A stretch of DNA of 64,000 bases from Promethearchaeota archaeon Loki_b32 (GTDB lineage Archaea; Asgardarchaeota; Lokiarchaeia; Sigyniarchaeales; SOKP01): assembly GCA_005223125.1 (NCBI GenBank), contig NJBH01000007.1, positions 1-64,000 of the forward strand, read 5' to 3'. The position numbers were made by a program, and so were the translations under genes. Each line of letters starts with the position of its first letter. Within the stretch, counting starts at the first letter, position 1. Shown in pieces: positions 9,381-17,024 of this stretch. Below the pieces are notes generated by a model, which was given only the letters and a program-made list of their open reading frames with translations, had not been told where the DNA came from and did no database searches.

Positions 9381-10136
9381 ATGTTGAAAAAAGAGAGAAT
9401 GGAAATAATAAAAGAACTAAAACATTTAAAAAACAGACAGAATGAAAGCAATAAGGAGGTAAAAAAGCTACAAAATGAATTTTCCTATATGAAAAGCAAT
9501 ATTAATAAAAATGATGATGAAATAATGAAGAATAGTCTCAAATTAAATGAGTTGTACAACAAGAAAAATGAACTTAAGAAGATTAATACGTCGCTCATTA
9601 ATGAAGAAATAGAAAAACGACGAGTTGAAATTGAGGCTTTATACGAATCTCAAAGTGATAAACTACTAAATTTAGGTGGATTTAAAAAAGATAAAGATAG
9701 GCTTAATGCTGTTTTAAAAGAATTGAAAAAGGCACAAGAAAAACAAACTTTATGTTGGATATGTGGTAGTAATAACATAGGCAGAGACCATATTGAAAAA
9801 GAGTTAGAAGATTTAAATAAACTAATTAATCCACTTCAGGATAAATTAGATTCTATTAGAAAAAAAATTAGGATAAGTAAAGAACAAATTCTAAAGAACC
9901 AAGAATTGAAAAAAAGAAAAAATTTAATTCTTGATATTCAAAAACATATCAAACCCATTTTTGAATATACAGCGAAACTACAAATGGATAAAGATATTCA
10001 AGAAGAAAAAATAGAGCGCATCATAGCAGAAATACCTGCAATTGAAGCAAACATAGAATCACGAGGAAAAAGGATACAGCAAAAGGAACTGGAATTAAAA
10101 GTTGTCGAAGATAAAATTAAAAAAATGTTAGACTGA
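9381..10136 (+). CDS. Hook-only zinc-hook coiled-coil protein (no ATPase head)
   Basis: A 251-aa, almost wholly coiled-coil protein with a Rad50-type zinc hook CWICGS at residues 125-130, exactly in the middle, so the chain should fold as an antiparallel hairpin. No Walker or signature motifs are present. The hook region matches that of the SMC-like protein at 14423-16432 residue by residue in spacing (L-x-EL-x-K, C-W-x-C-G, I-x-R, IE, L). Rad50 hooks dimerise through one Zn and four Cys, so I infer that this protein pairs with that SMC-like protein's hook. It lies 110 bases after the HerA gene. Confidence 0.7.
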   Translation: MLKKERMEIIKELKHLKNRQNESNKEVKKLQNEFSYMKSNINKNDDEIMKNSLKLNELYNKKNELKKINTSLINEEIEKRRVEIEALYESQSDKLLNLGGFKKDKDRLNAVLKELKKAQEKQTLCWICGSNNIGRDHIEKELEDLNKLINPLQDKLDSIRKKIRISKEQILKNQELKKRKNLILDIQKHIKPIFEYTAKLQMDKDIQEEKIERIIAEIPAIEANIESRGKRIQQKELELKVVEDKIKKMLD

Positions 10137-10162
10137 TATATTTAAGATTTTAAAAGATATAG

Positions 10163-10837
10163 GTGTTTAAAATAACAGCTTTAGAAAAATTAACGAGAAC
10201 AAAATTAATATCCTTAGCTAAAGAATGTGGTATTACGCTTAAAACTCAATATAAATTAAATAAATTAGATATTATAAGAATAATTAGAAAGTCTAAAATT
10301 GAAAAGAACAAGCTACAAGACATATTTTTACAATATGTAAATTTATATTACTGTGAATTTTGTAGACAGGATCATTATTTTAACAGCGATATAGGAAGAA
10401 GACATCTAAACTATACAAAAGAATTAAAAGCAGAAAGATATAGAGCTGCTAATCAAAAAACAATCAGATCGAGTAATAATCATGTCATTTGTAAACATTG
10501 TGGAAAGAAATATATGGATGAAAAGTTTTTAAAAAAGCATATAAATAATGCTCATTTTGCTCCAATCGATTTACACAGAATGTCTCTTAAAGAAGCAATT
10601 TTTTATGTAGAGGAAAAATTAGAGGAGTGTATTGATCGTGGAATAGGTGGCTTAAAATTAATACATGGATATCATCATGGCACAATACTTCAAGAATATT
10701 TCCGTTCTGAAAAGTTCAAAATAGATATGAAGCGCGTTGGGCTTTTTATAAGTATATCCAATATTAGAGACTTAGGTTATACACTAGTAAAAATTAATAT
10801 GGAAGAGCTTCAAAAATGTAAGTATCATCTATCTTAA
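10163..10837 (+). CDS. SAP-like and C2H2 zinc-finger protein
   Basis: A 224-aa protein with a GTG start (an in-frame start at this position is needed to keep the N-terminal motif). Residues 5-45 resemble a SAP/Rho-N helix-extended-helix DNA-binding motif (LTRTKLISLAKECGI, then KLNKLDIIRIIRKS). Two zinc-finger-like segments follow: CEFCRQ near residue 71 and a clear C2H2 finger, CKHCGKKYMDEKFLKKHINN followed by AH. The C-terminal 90 residues (LIHGYHHGTILQEYFRS) look like the end of a small mixed domain; HGYHHGT resembles a Smr-type motif (compare HGxGxG). Possibly a DNA-binding protein with a Smr-like end. The gene is in the HerA operon, 26 bases after the hook protein. Confidence 0.6.
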   Translation: MFKITALEKLTRTKLISLAKECGITLKTQYKLNKLDIIRIIRKSKIEKNKLQDIFLQYVNLYYCEFCRQDHYFNSDIGRRHLNYTKELKAERYRAANQKTIRSSNNHVICKHCGKKYMDEKFLKKHINNAHFAPIDLHRMSLKEAIFYVEEKLEECIDRGIGGLKLIHGYHHGTILQEYFRSEKFKIDMKRVGLFISISNIRDLGYTLVKINMEELQKCKYHLS

Positions 10838-10908
10838 ATAGGTTAGGAAATGTTGAAAATGATATAAAATTAACAAATTATAATAGAAATATTAAAATTA
10901 ATTATTAT

Positions 10909-11565
10909 TTGAAGAATCTAAAAGGGTCAATTTTGAAAAAAGAAGAAAGATCTTTCGATAATAGAGCTGAATTTAGAAAAAGCGTAAGAGATTTATTGAA
11001 GAAACATAAGAGATTAGATCGAATCAAACTTTTTTGCCCTTCTTGTGAATCTCAATCAATATCTATTGCAATTAACAAAAATGTAACCGAAGTAAAATGC
11101 TCTACCTGTTTTATTACAGAAAGGATAAAAAAAAAGTACATCGCTTACGATCTAATTGATATATATGGAGATTTCCTTGATCTAATTAATGCAGACCAAG
11201 AGATTCAGAAATTAGAAAAGCGTATTATAGAATTAAAGAAAGAAAGTAAGTATGAATTAAAAAAAGATAACGAGTATAGTAGTAAAGTGCTCTGCTACTC
11301 AAAAATATCGGATATATGTAGGGCAAAAACGGCATCACTAGAGTTGTTACTAGAGGACAAGGACGATGTTGATAAGGAGGAGAAAGATAATTGGAAAATA
11401 AAATTAGAAAAGTATAAGAGACTTGAAAAAGAAGCAGAGAATAACTTAGAAAGAGAAAATAAAATCAATGAAGAATCTTTATTTACTGAAAGTGAAAAAA
11501 ATGATAAAAAGGAAGAGAAGAAGATAGTTGATATATTTTCAGACCCGGGGTTTTTAGATTTTTAA
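10909..11565 (+). CDS. Divergent Elf1-like zinc-ribbon protein
   Basis: A 218-aa paralog of the gene at 23482-24075. Residues 40-70 hold a zinc ribbon (CPSC, then CSTC), followed by YDLIDIYGDFLDLINADQEI, which corresponds to the SEPVD.(F/Y).D(F/W)ID segment of Elf1/ELOF1. A charged helical region follows, and a C-terminal tail EESLFTESE...DIFSDPGFLDF nearly identical to its paralog. Elf1 binds RNA polymerase and aids elongation through obstacles. This copy has lost the basic MGRRK N-terminus and the SEPV residues and is longer in front, so it may act on a different partner. TTG start at 10909; a later in-frame TTG is also possible. Confidence 0.65.
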   Translation: MKNLKGSILKKEERSFDNRAEFRKSVRDLLKKHKRLDRIKLFCPSCESQSISIAINKNVTEVKCSTCFITERIKKKYIAYDLIDIYGDFLDLINADQEIQKLEKRIIELKKESKYELKKDNEYSSKVLCYSKISDICRAKTASLELLLEDKDDVDKEEKDNWKIKLEKYKRLEKEAENNLERENKINEESLFTESEKNDKKEEKKIVDIFSDPGFLDF

Positions 11566-11620
11566 GAAGAATTGAAAAACTAATCGAAAAACAAGAAAAA
11601 AGCTAAGGGGAGAAGTAAAA

Positions 11621-11938
11621 ATACCAAAAAGAAAGGTAAAAGACCCCATTGTCATTAGGAGGAATATTGATGAAGCTTTAAAGCGAATTCACCGATCTCA
11701 AGGAGTTTTTTACTGTGCGTGTGGAATTTATCGTTCAAAAAAAAAGAATTTAATTTACCATCTTAGTCAAAATCCTGATTGTGTTTCAAGATTACTAAAA
11801 ATAGAATTCGATAAAGGAGAAACAAGTTTGTATAAATTTTCTTCCTTATCAAGTTTAGAAAATAATATATGTGATATTTGTGGTCGAGAATGCGCTAATG
11901 AAGCGGGTGTAAGGATTCATAAGAGCAAAGTACATTGA
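11621..11938 (+). CDS. Small C2H2 zinc-finger protein with a non-AUG start
   Basis: The frame from 11576 to the TGA at 11938 is open and encodes two Cys/His clusters: FYCACGIYRSKKKNLIYHL with a later Cys, and a textbook C2H2 finger, CDICGRECANEAGVRIHKS with a terminal VH. No ATG, GTG or TTG lies in frame ahead of the first cluster. The best initiation site is ATA at 11621, eight bases after GGGGAG (105 aa). It could instead be a 5'-truncated gene, or part of a frameshifted longer one. Two C2H2 genes in one operon suggest sequence-specific DNA binding in the island. Confidence 0.55.
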   Translation: MPKRKVKDPIVIRRNIDEALKRIHRSQGVFYCACGIYRSKKKNLIYHLSQNPDCVSRLLKIEFDKGETSLYKFSSLSSLENNICDICGRECANEAGVRIHKSKVH

Positions 11939-12122
11939 GTGTGAATATTAAAATTTGAAGAAAGTAATTTTCATCCCAAAAAAAAAGTTAAAAAGAAAGC
12001 GCGAACTTCTAAATGAAAAGAGATTCTCTCAACATTATCTACAATATTACATAAAAGTTCAAGATTTTCTTCAAGGTCTTCTATTTTTTTTTAAGTATAT
12101 CTTTTTGTCTTTTTGGATCCAT

Positions 12123-13175
12123 TTAAAAATATCTCTCTTTAGTGCTTTTTATAAATTCCCATAAATATCTTAGACGAGATTTTTCCATCATTTTATCAAT
12201 GAATGTCTCATAAGCACCCCAACCTTGTTTAATCAACTCATGAGATTTCTCTTCTTCCTGTTCCATTACCCATTTATTATGAATTGCTCTAATTTTCCAA
12301 TCAGAACATAAATGTTTCCATCTGCGATATCCATGTTTGGATATTTTTCGGCATTCGGGGCACCTACATTCGACTAATTTTTTCTTTTCATCATCAGAAA
12401 AGATTTTATTATAAGTCAATCCATTTTTAGTTTTTAATCCAAAAGTAGCACTTCCATTACCTGCATATCTTTCTGCTGTTTGGGGTAATACAATTTTTCC
12501 ATATGCTGCTTTTCTTCTATAACCTGAAGAATCAGAACTTTTTATTTCGCAAAAAGCTGCAAAATGATAAGTTAATGGAGATGCTCCAACACCAAAAACA
12601 TGAATATCAATATCTAATTTTTTTCCTAATGAACTAAGGTATAGAAATGCCTCGTAAATATTTTTATTTGGTTGGCGATCACCAAAAAAGCCCTTGAAGT
12701 TTTCTTTAAGGATAAAAGCACTTCCTAAGGCAATATAGTTAAAATCCTTTTTTTGTAAAACATGAATGTTTTTATCTAAAGTAGTTTTATTCCATCCATG
12801 TAATGCGGGAATAAGATTAAGATTTGTACTATTATCCCAATAATCAATGTTTTCTATGGTTTTCTGCCAATTGTTCTTCATCTTCCTAATATCCATTTGA
12901 GGATCTAAAGGGTAATCAAAAGGAACTGTATATCTTGGTTTTAATTTCTCTTGAATATCAATAATTGTATCTAAATTAATAGATACCTTTTTCTTCTTTT
13001 GATGATAATTATTTTTAAAGATAGCAAAAGCACCATTGTCTAAAAATAAATTTTCATATGGATATTTTATTTTAGGCTCATCTGATTTCAAAAAGTTATA
13101 TACACTATCCATGACATTGCCATGTTGTATTCCTTCTATGAAATTATTTCCTAATTCCCCTGCCCAATAGTCCAT
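12123..13175 (-). CDS. dpdA: TGT-fold 7-deazaguanine transglycosylase, DpdA type
   Basis: A 350-aa protein. The fold markers of tRNA-guanine transglycosylase are present: FLDNGAF (D46), VPFDYPLD (D87), LIPALHGW, YIALGSAF, HVFGVGASPLTYHFAAF, then DSSGYRRKAAYG with D215 in the nucleophile position, and the zinc site C270-x-C272-x2-C275 with H299. It lacks the PUA and C-terminal domains of archaeal tRNA enzymes (arcTGT, usually over 480 aa) and matches the short DpdA enzymes that insert preQ0 into DNA. The gene follows an ArcS-core gene by nine bases at the end of a long operon, next to an HerA-nuclease. The TGT superfamily is certain; DNA as substrate is inferred from size and context. Confidence 0.8.
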   Translation of the reverse strand: MDYWAGELGNNFIEGIQHGNVMDSVYNFLKSDEPKIKYPYENLFLDNGAFAIFKNNYHQKKKKVSINLDTIIDIQEKLKPRYTVPFDYPLDPQMDIRKMKNNWQKTIENIDYWDNSTNLNLIPALHGWNKTTLDKNIHVLQKKDFNYIALGSAFILKENFKGFFGDRQPNKNIYEAFLYLSSLGKKLDIDIHVFGVGASPLTYHFAAFCEIKSSDSSGYRRKAAYGKIVLPQTAERYAGNGSATFGLKTKNGLTYNKIFSDDEKKKLVECRCPECRKISKHGYRRWKHLCSDWKIRAIHNKWVMEQEEEKSHELIKQGWGAYETFIDKMMEKSRLRYLWEFIKSTKERYF

Positions 13176-13183
13176 AAAAATCC

Positions 13184-13786
13184 TTATTTTACTGACTTAA
13201 GTTTTTCATCTAATTTTTTTAAATTATCTTCTAAAATTAATAATAAATCAGTGTCTGCTGTCTCATGCAATTTTCCAGATATTTTTATAACTTCAAAATT
13301 TAAACCTAATTTATTGAAAGCAATTTCTAATGATTTAAGCGATTCTGAGCCATTTCTTAAATAAGATATGAATTTAATATAATCATTAATTTTTTTAGCG
13401 TTAAAAAAACCAAATATTCTTTTACTTATAATCTCAATATATTCTTTTTTAATTTTATCAGTTTCAAATAGAGGATTCCAATCATAAGAATCAAAAGGAT
13501 ATCTATCACAGAATTCATAGGGTATTATACCTGCATTGGAGATTATGATTTTTTGGATATTTTTATATTTATCAATAACTTCATTAAAAGCACGATGGAT
13601 TGGTGAATTATAATAAGGTTTTATAGCAGCACACGGTAAAAATATTATGGTTTTGGTATTCTCTTTTATTATATAATCCTCCTTAAAATAGGATTGCCAA
13701 ATCTCAAAATGAGGATGGATCAATTGTGCCTTCCCCACGCCATTTAATCCAATGAAATCTTTTTCTAATATATCTGGTGGTTTCAT
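13184..13786 (-). CDS. Stand-alone archaeosine synthase core (ArcS, DUF5591-like)
   Basis: A 200-aa protein. It carries the ArcS signature PC-x3-KPY-x2-S-x2-H exactly: P51-C52, K56-P57-Y58, S61, H64, in FLPCAAIKPYYNSPIH. Full ArcS proteins of tRNA archaeosine synthesis add a TGT-like N-terminus and a PUA domain; here only the catalytic core remains. ArcS attaches lysine or an amine to the nitrile of preQ0, and the radical SAM partner RaSEA then releases archaeosine. Directly upstream of dpdA and cotranscribed with it, this enzyme would modify preQ0 already in DNA. No RaSEA is evident in the island, so the end product may depend on the host enzyme or be a lysine adduct. Confidence 0.8.
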   Translation of the reverse strand: MKPPDILEKDFIGLNGVGKAQLIHPHFEIWQSYFKEDYIIKENTKTIIFLPCAAIKPYYNSPIHRAFNEVIDKYKNIQKIIISNAGIIPYEFCDRYPFDSYDWNPLFETDKIKKEYIEIISKRIFGFFNAKKINDYIKFISYLRNGSESLKSLEIAFNKLGLNFEVIKISGKLHETADTDLLLILEDNLKKLDEKLKSVK

Positions 13787-13869
13787 AATCGTTTATAATC
13801 TTAAAAGGAAATTTAATATTATTACTAAAATAAACAATTTAATTTAATTAAACATTTAGGAGAGGTTCC

Positions 13870-14328
13870 TTAAATCTTTTCTGACGGATCATCCCAAACC
13901 TTTCCAATAATAAAATCATGATTAGTAACATGAGAAAAATATGATGGTTTCTTGTTTGTTATTATATTTCTAATGTAATTATCAAATGTAATCACAAATT
14001 CTTTCAAATGTTCTAATTTACCTAAATATTCATAAAGAATCATAGCCCCAACAGCAGAATTTCTTAATTTTGGTTTAGATATTCCTGGTATATCAATTTT
14101 TAATGGATTTTTAATTAGTGAATAGTGAAGTGGAGTAATTATTTCAGTATTATAATTACTCATTTCTTTCATTTTCTTCGGAATATTTGGGCTGCCTCTA
14201 CCGCTTGGATATTTTGGGGGACATATTCCTAAAAAAGCTTGTCTAATTGAATTTGGAACATTTTTCGATTTTTGTGAATCATATTGAAATTCAATAATTA
14301 CTAAAATATATCTAGTTTTATATTTCAT
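13870..14328 (-). CDS. Unknown 152-aa protein, paralog of 16553-17014
   Basis: A soluble mixed alpha/beta protein. It shares with the 153-aa protein at 16553-17014 the pattern YDS.KSKN(V/I)PN..R(Q/E)AFLGI.PPK.P.GRGSP, then P..(Y/F)SLIK.P.KID.PG, and a region N(S/T)AVG..ILYEY(I/L)G. The two copies bracket the SMC-like gene. I recognise no family. The conserved PPK-GRGSP loop could bind nucleotide or nucleic acid, but nothing shows it. The ATG is 94 bases after the SMC-like stop, and the gene lies ahead of the ArcS core. Confidence 0.6.
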   Translation of the reverse strand: MKYKTRYILVIIEFQYDSQKSKNVPNSIRQAFLGICPPKYPSGRGSPNIPKKMKEMSNYNTEIITPLHYSLIKNPLKIDIPGISKPKLRNSAVGAMILYEYLGKLEHLKEFVITFDNYIRNIITNKKPSYFSHVTNHDFIIGKVWDDPSEKI

Positions 14329-14422
14329 GTAATATGGTGATGGTATTTTAAATTCTTCTATTTTTAAACTTCATTTTAGGTTAAAAAGTTTGAAAATGAA
14401 GATATTTAATATTAATACAAAT

Positions 14423-16432
14423 CTAAATCTCTTCTTTTATTAAATCTTCATCAGTAACCCTGGTTAATATCACAAACCAATCATTTTCCTTAGCTATATT
14501 CTTTAAATAATTATAGAAAATTTCTCTACGTTCATTATCCATTTTTAAAATTATATCATCTCCAACAATAAAGGGTATCTCTGGATTATATGTTTCTTTA
14601 GCAGATATTTGTAATAATGATGAAACAATAACTCTCTCACCCGCGCTCAGAGAATTTATTGCTTGTGGATTAGGATTACCTTTTCTAATAATTTTTAATT
14701 TATTATTATCTTCAATATCTAGATATATTTTTTCGAACTTCGGCAATTTAAGTTCCTCTATTATTTTTTCAATATTTTTATTGAATTTATGTGCGGCTCC
14801 TTCTCGTTGTTCTTTTATATTTTTTTCTAGATGAGAATTAATAGTAGTAAATATTTCATCAAATTCTTGAACAATTTTTTTTGCTTTTAGAAGATCAAAT
14901 TCTTGTTTTAAAATTTCTATACTTTTACAATCATCTATATTTAATTCTAAATTTGAGATTTGGTTTTCAATAGCACCCTTTTTCGTATTTTGTTTTTTTG
15001 TTTCTTCCCTTGTTTTGTTTATTTGAGTATCATCAATTATTTGTTTCTCGAGTTCATTTCTTTTTTCTACTAATTGATTAATGGTTTTCTTCCGACTCTC
15101 AATGATTTTTGTAAACTTCTTTACTTCCATATCTTCCTTATTTTTTTGTTCTTCTTTACTACTATTTTCTTCTGCAAGTTCTATTAATTTACTTCTTAAT
15201 AATTCAATTTTTTTCTTTACATCAGGAAGGTTTGCTTTTTTTGCTTTTTCTTTCTGTTTAATATTTATAATTTCCTTATTATCTTCGATCTGAGTTTCTA
15301 AATCTCTATAATTTTTGCGATAAGGAGTTAATTCATCTTGTGTACTTTTTAAATCATTTTCAATATCGTTTCTATCTATTTCTTTACCCCCACAAACCCA
15401 ACAGATTACTTTAGTTTCTTTGGTCTTATCCAATTCTCTTAAAATACCTTCATACTTCTTCTCGTGGTTTTCTAGTATACTAATCTCGGGTAATAATAAC
15501 TTTTGTTTTTCAAAATTCTTCTCATTTTCTTCATGTAGTTGATTTATTTCATTATTTAATTTACTCATATCTATTTTCATATAATCGTTTTTTTCCTGTT
15601 CCAATTTATCCATATTTTTTGTTTCATCTTCAATTGTATTTTTGTTTTCTTTTATCTTCTTATCTAAATCATTAACAGTTTTCTTTAGACTTAGGAATTT
15701 CTTCTCAGTATCTGAATTCAATCTTTGTTTATCCTTGATTTCTTCAATAATTTCCTTACGTTTTTTTTTCATTTCTGTATTCGATTCAATTTTTTCTAGC
15801 TCCTTTTCAATATTAACTTCCAGCTGTCCTATTTTCTTTATAACTTCCTCAAGTTCCGTTTTATTCTTTTTTAATTCTCCCTCAAACTTCTTTTTATTAT
15901 TCTCCTTTGTCTCAATTTCTTCCTTTTTAGCAGTAATTAAATCTGAATAAGATCCAACAATGTCTTCTATTGATTCATAATCTTTTGCTAAGGACATTTC
16001 AGTTACTATCCATGAAAAATCAGATAATCCATGATCAATATAATTCTGTATTTTAGAATTTTCTACTAGCATACTACAATAAATAAATTTTTGGTTACCA
16101 GGAATATTTATTTTTTCAGAACCATCTCGATTTAGTTCAATAAATTTTTTAACATCATCATAATGAAGTTCAATATTGGCTTTTTCTTTATTATAATTTA
16201 AGAGGGGTGAAAATATTGCATTATCTGCTTTGGCAATTCCAAAGCTTATAGCAGTATTCCTAATTTCTTCTGAGTTTATTGGAATTGATAAAGCTAATGC
16301 ACAAGATTTAAGTATTCTGCTTTTGCCAGAAGCTGTTCGTCCTCTGATCTCTGTTACTACGCCACTATTAAATTCCCAAGTTTCTTCCCCTTCTCTTTGC
16401 CCAATATTCACTAATTTTAAGACTGCTTTCAT
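14423..16432 (-). CDS. Rad50/SMC-like ATPase with zinc hook
   Basis: A 669-aa protein. The N-terminal Walker A is GRTASGKS (31-38), after VVTEIR. Coiled coil runs from about 155 to 540, interrupted by a zinc hook CWVCGG at 344-349. The C-terminal signature is NSLSAGERVIVSSLL, Walker B is IPFIVGDDIILKMD, and the last segment (WFVILTRV) fits the H/D-loop strand. The Walker B second acidic residue is D rather than the usual E. It is shorter than true Rad50 (about 880 aa), and no Mre11 gene is nearby, so it belongs with the archaeal SMC-related proteins. The start overlaps the stop of the 45-aa gene (ATGA). Confidence 0.85.
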   Translation of the reverse strand: MKAVLKLVNIGQREGEETWEFNSGVVTEIRGRTASGKSRILKSCALALSIPINSEEIRNTAISFGIAKADNAIFSPLLNYNKEKANIELHYDDVKKFIELNRDGSEKINIPGNQKFIYCSMLVENSKIQNYIDHGLSDFSWIVTEMSLAKDYESIEDIVGSYSDLITAKKEEIETKENNKKKFEGELKKNKTELEEVIKKIGQLEVNIEKELEKIESNTEMKKKRKEIIEEIKDKQRLNSDTEKKFLSLKKTVNDLDKKIKENKNTIEDETKNMDKLEQEKNDYMKIDMSKLNNEINQLHEENEKNFEKQKLLLPEISILENHEKKYEGILRELDKTKETKVICWVCGGKEIDRNDIENDLKSTQDELTPYRKNYRDLETQIEDNKEIINIKQKEKAKKANLPDVKKKIELLRSKLIELAEENSSKEEQKNKEDMEVKKFTKIIESRKKTINQLVEKRNELEKQIIDDTQINKTREETKKQNTKKGAIENQISNLELNIDDCKSIEILKQEFDLLKAKKIVQEFDEIFTTINSHLEKNIKEQREGAAHKFNKNIEKIIEELKLPKFEKIYLDIEDNNKLKIIRKGNPNPQAINSLSAGERVIVSSLLQISAKETYNPEIPFIVGDDIILKMDNERREIFYNYLKNIAKENDWFVILTRVTDEDLIKEEI

Positions 16433-16566
16433 TGTTGCTTTTCACCAAGATATTTCTCTATTTTATTTCGAAATTCTTTAATAAAAATTGCTTCATCTAA
16501 ACCTTCTCGAACTGAAGATTCAATATACTCAACAATTTCATCAATTAGTTTTTTATTTTGCGACAT
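16429..16566 (-). CDS. 45-aa microprotein overlapping both neighbours
   Basis: The ATG at 16566 lies inside the end of the 153-aa gene (14-base overlap), and the TGA overlaps the ATG of the SMC-like gene (ATGA at 16429-16432). The product, starting MSQNKKLIDEIVEYIESSV, is a charged helical peptide. Double overlap in the same frame order as the operon supports translation by coupling. It may be a small subunit of the SMC-like ATPase. No family is recognised. Confidence 0.55.
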   Translation of the reverse strand: MSQNKKLIDEIVEYIESSVREGLDEAIFIKEFRNKIEKYLGEKQQ

Positions 16567-17014
16567 CCTTTAAATCATAACCTATAATTAGTTTAATTGA
16601 AGTGATTTCTGAATACCATTTTGGTTTTTCACTTTTTTTTTCTAAAAATTCAGCTATCTTAAGGCAACAATCTTTATAATCTTCAAGAAGACCAATATAT
16701 TCATAAAGAATAATTGTTCCTACAGCTGTATTTTTTAATTTATATTCTCTTTCTCCAGGCAAATCGATTTTTACTGGCTTCTTAATTAAAGAGAAGTAGA
16801 TTGGATATAGAACTTCTTCATTAGGATTGCATAAGTTATTAAGATCTCTTAAAATTGGACTCCCTCTCCCTTTTGGGTGTTTAGGAGGATATATCCCTAA
16901 AAATGCTTCTCTAACTTCGTTTGGTATATTTTTACTACTCTTAGAGTCATATTTAAACTCAATAACTACAGAGAGATATTTTGTATCATAGTCTAAATCA
17001 AACACTTTTGCCAC
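16553..17014 (-). CDS. Unknown 153-aa protein, paralog of 13870-14328
   Basis: GTG start at 17014 preceded by AAAAAGGTG. It shares the conserved core described for 13870-14328: IEFKYDSKSSKNIPNEVREA, then GRGSP and NTAVGTIILYEYIG. It sits between the AAA+ ATPase and the SMC-like ATPase, ten bases after the AAA+ stop. Keeping two diverged copies around one ATPase suggests a heteromeric partner or adaptor, as an inference. No known fold was recognised. Confidence 0.6.
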   Translation of the reverse strand: MAKVFDLDYDTKYLSVVIEFKYDSKSSKNIPNEVREAFLGIYPPKHPKGRGSPILRDLNNLCNPNEEVLYPIYFSLIKKPVKIDLPGEREYKLKNTAVGTIILYEYIGLLEDYKDCCLKIAEFLEKKSEKPKWYSEITSIKLIIGYDLKDVAK

Positions 17015-17024
17015 CTTTTTCTAT

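Noticed and set aside
11955-12164. 69-aa plus-strand frame overlapping the end of dpdA
   Set aside because: TTG start without a ribosome-binding site, low-complexity Lys/Phe content and antisense overlap with a strong gene.
12123-13175. Reading the transglycosylase as tRNA arcTGT
   Set aside because: It is too short and has no PUA domain; context with ArcS core and HerA fits DNA modification better, although tRNA activity is not excluded.
15081-15950. Plus-strand frames rich in Phe/Ser opposite the SMC-like gene
   Set aside because: Typical antisense shadows of a coiled coil's Lys/Glu codons.
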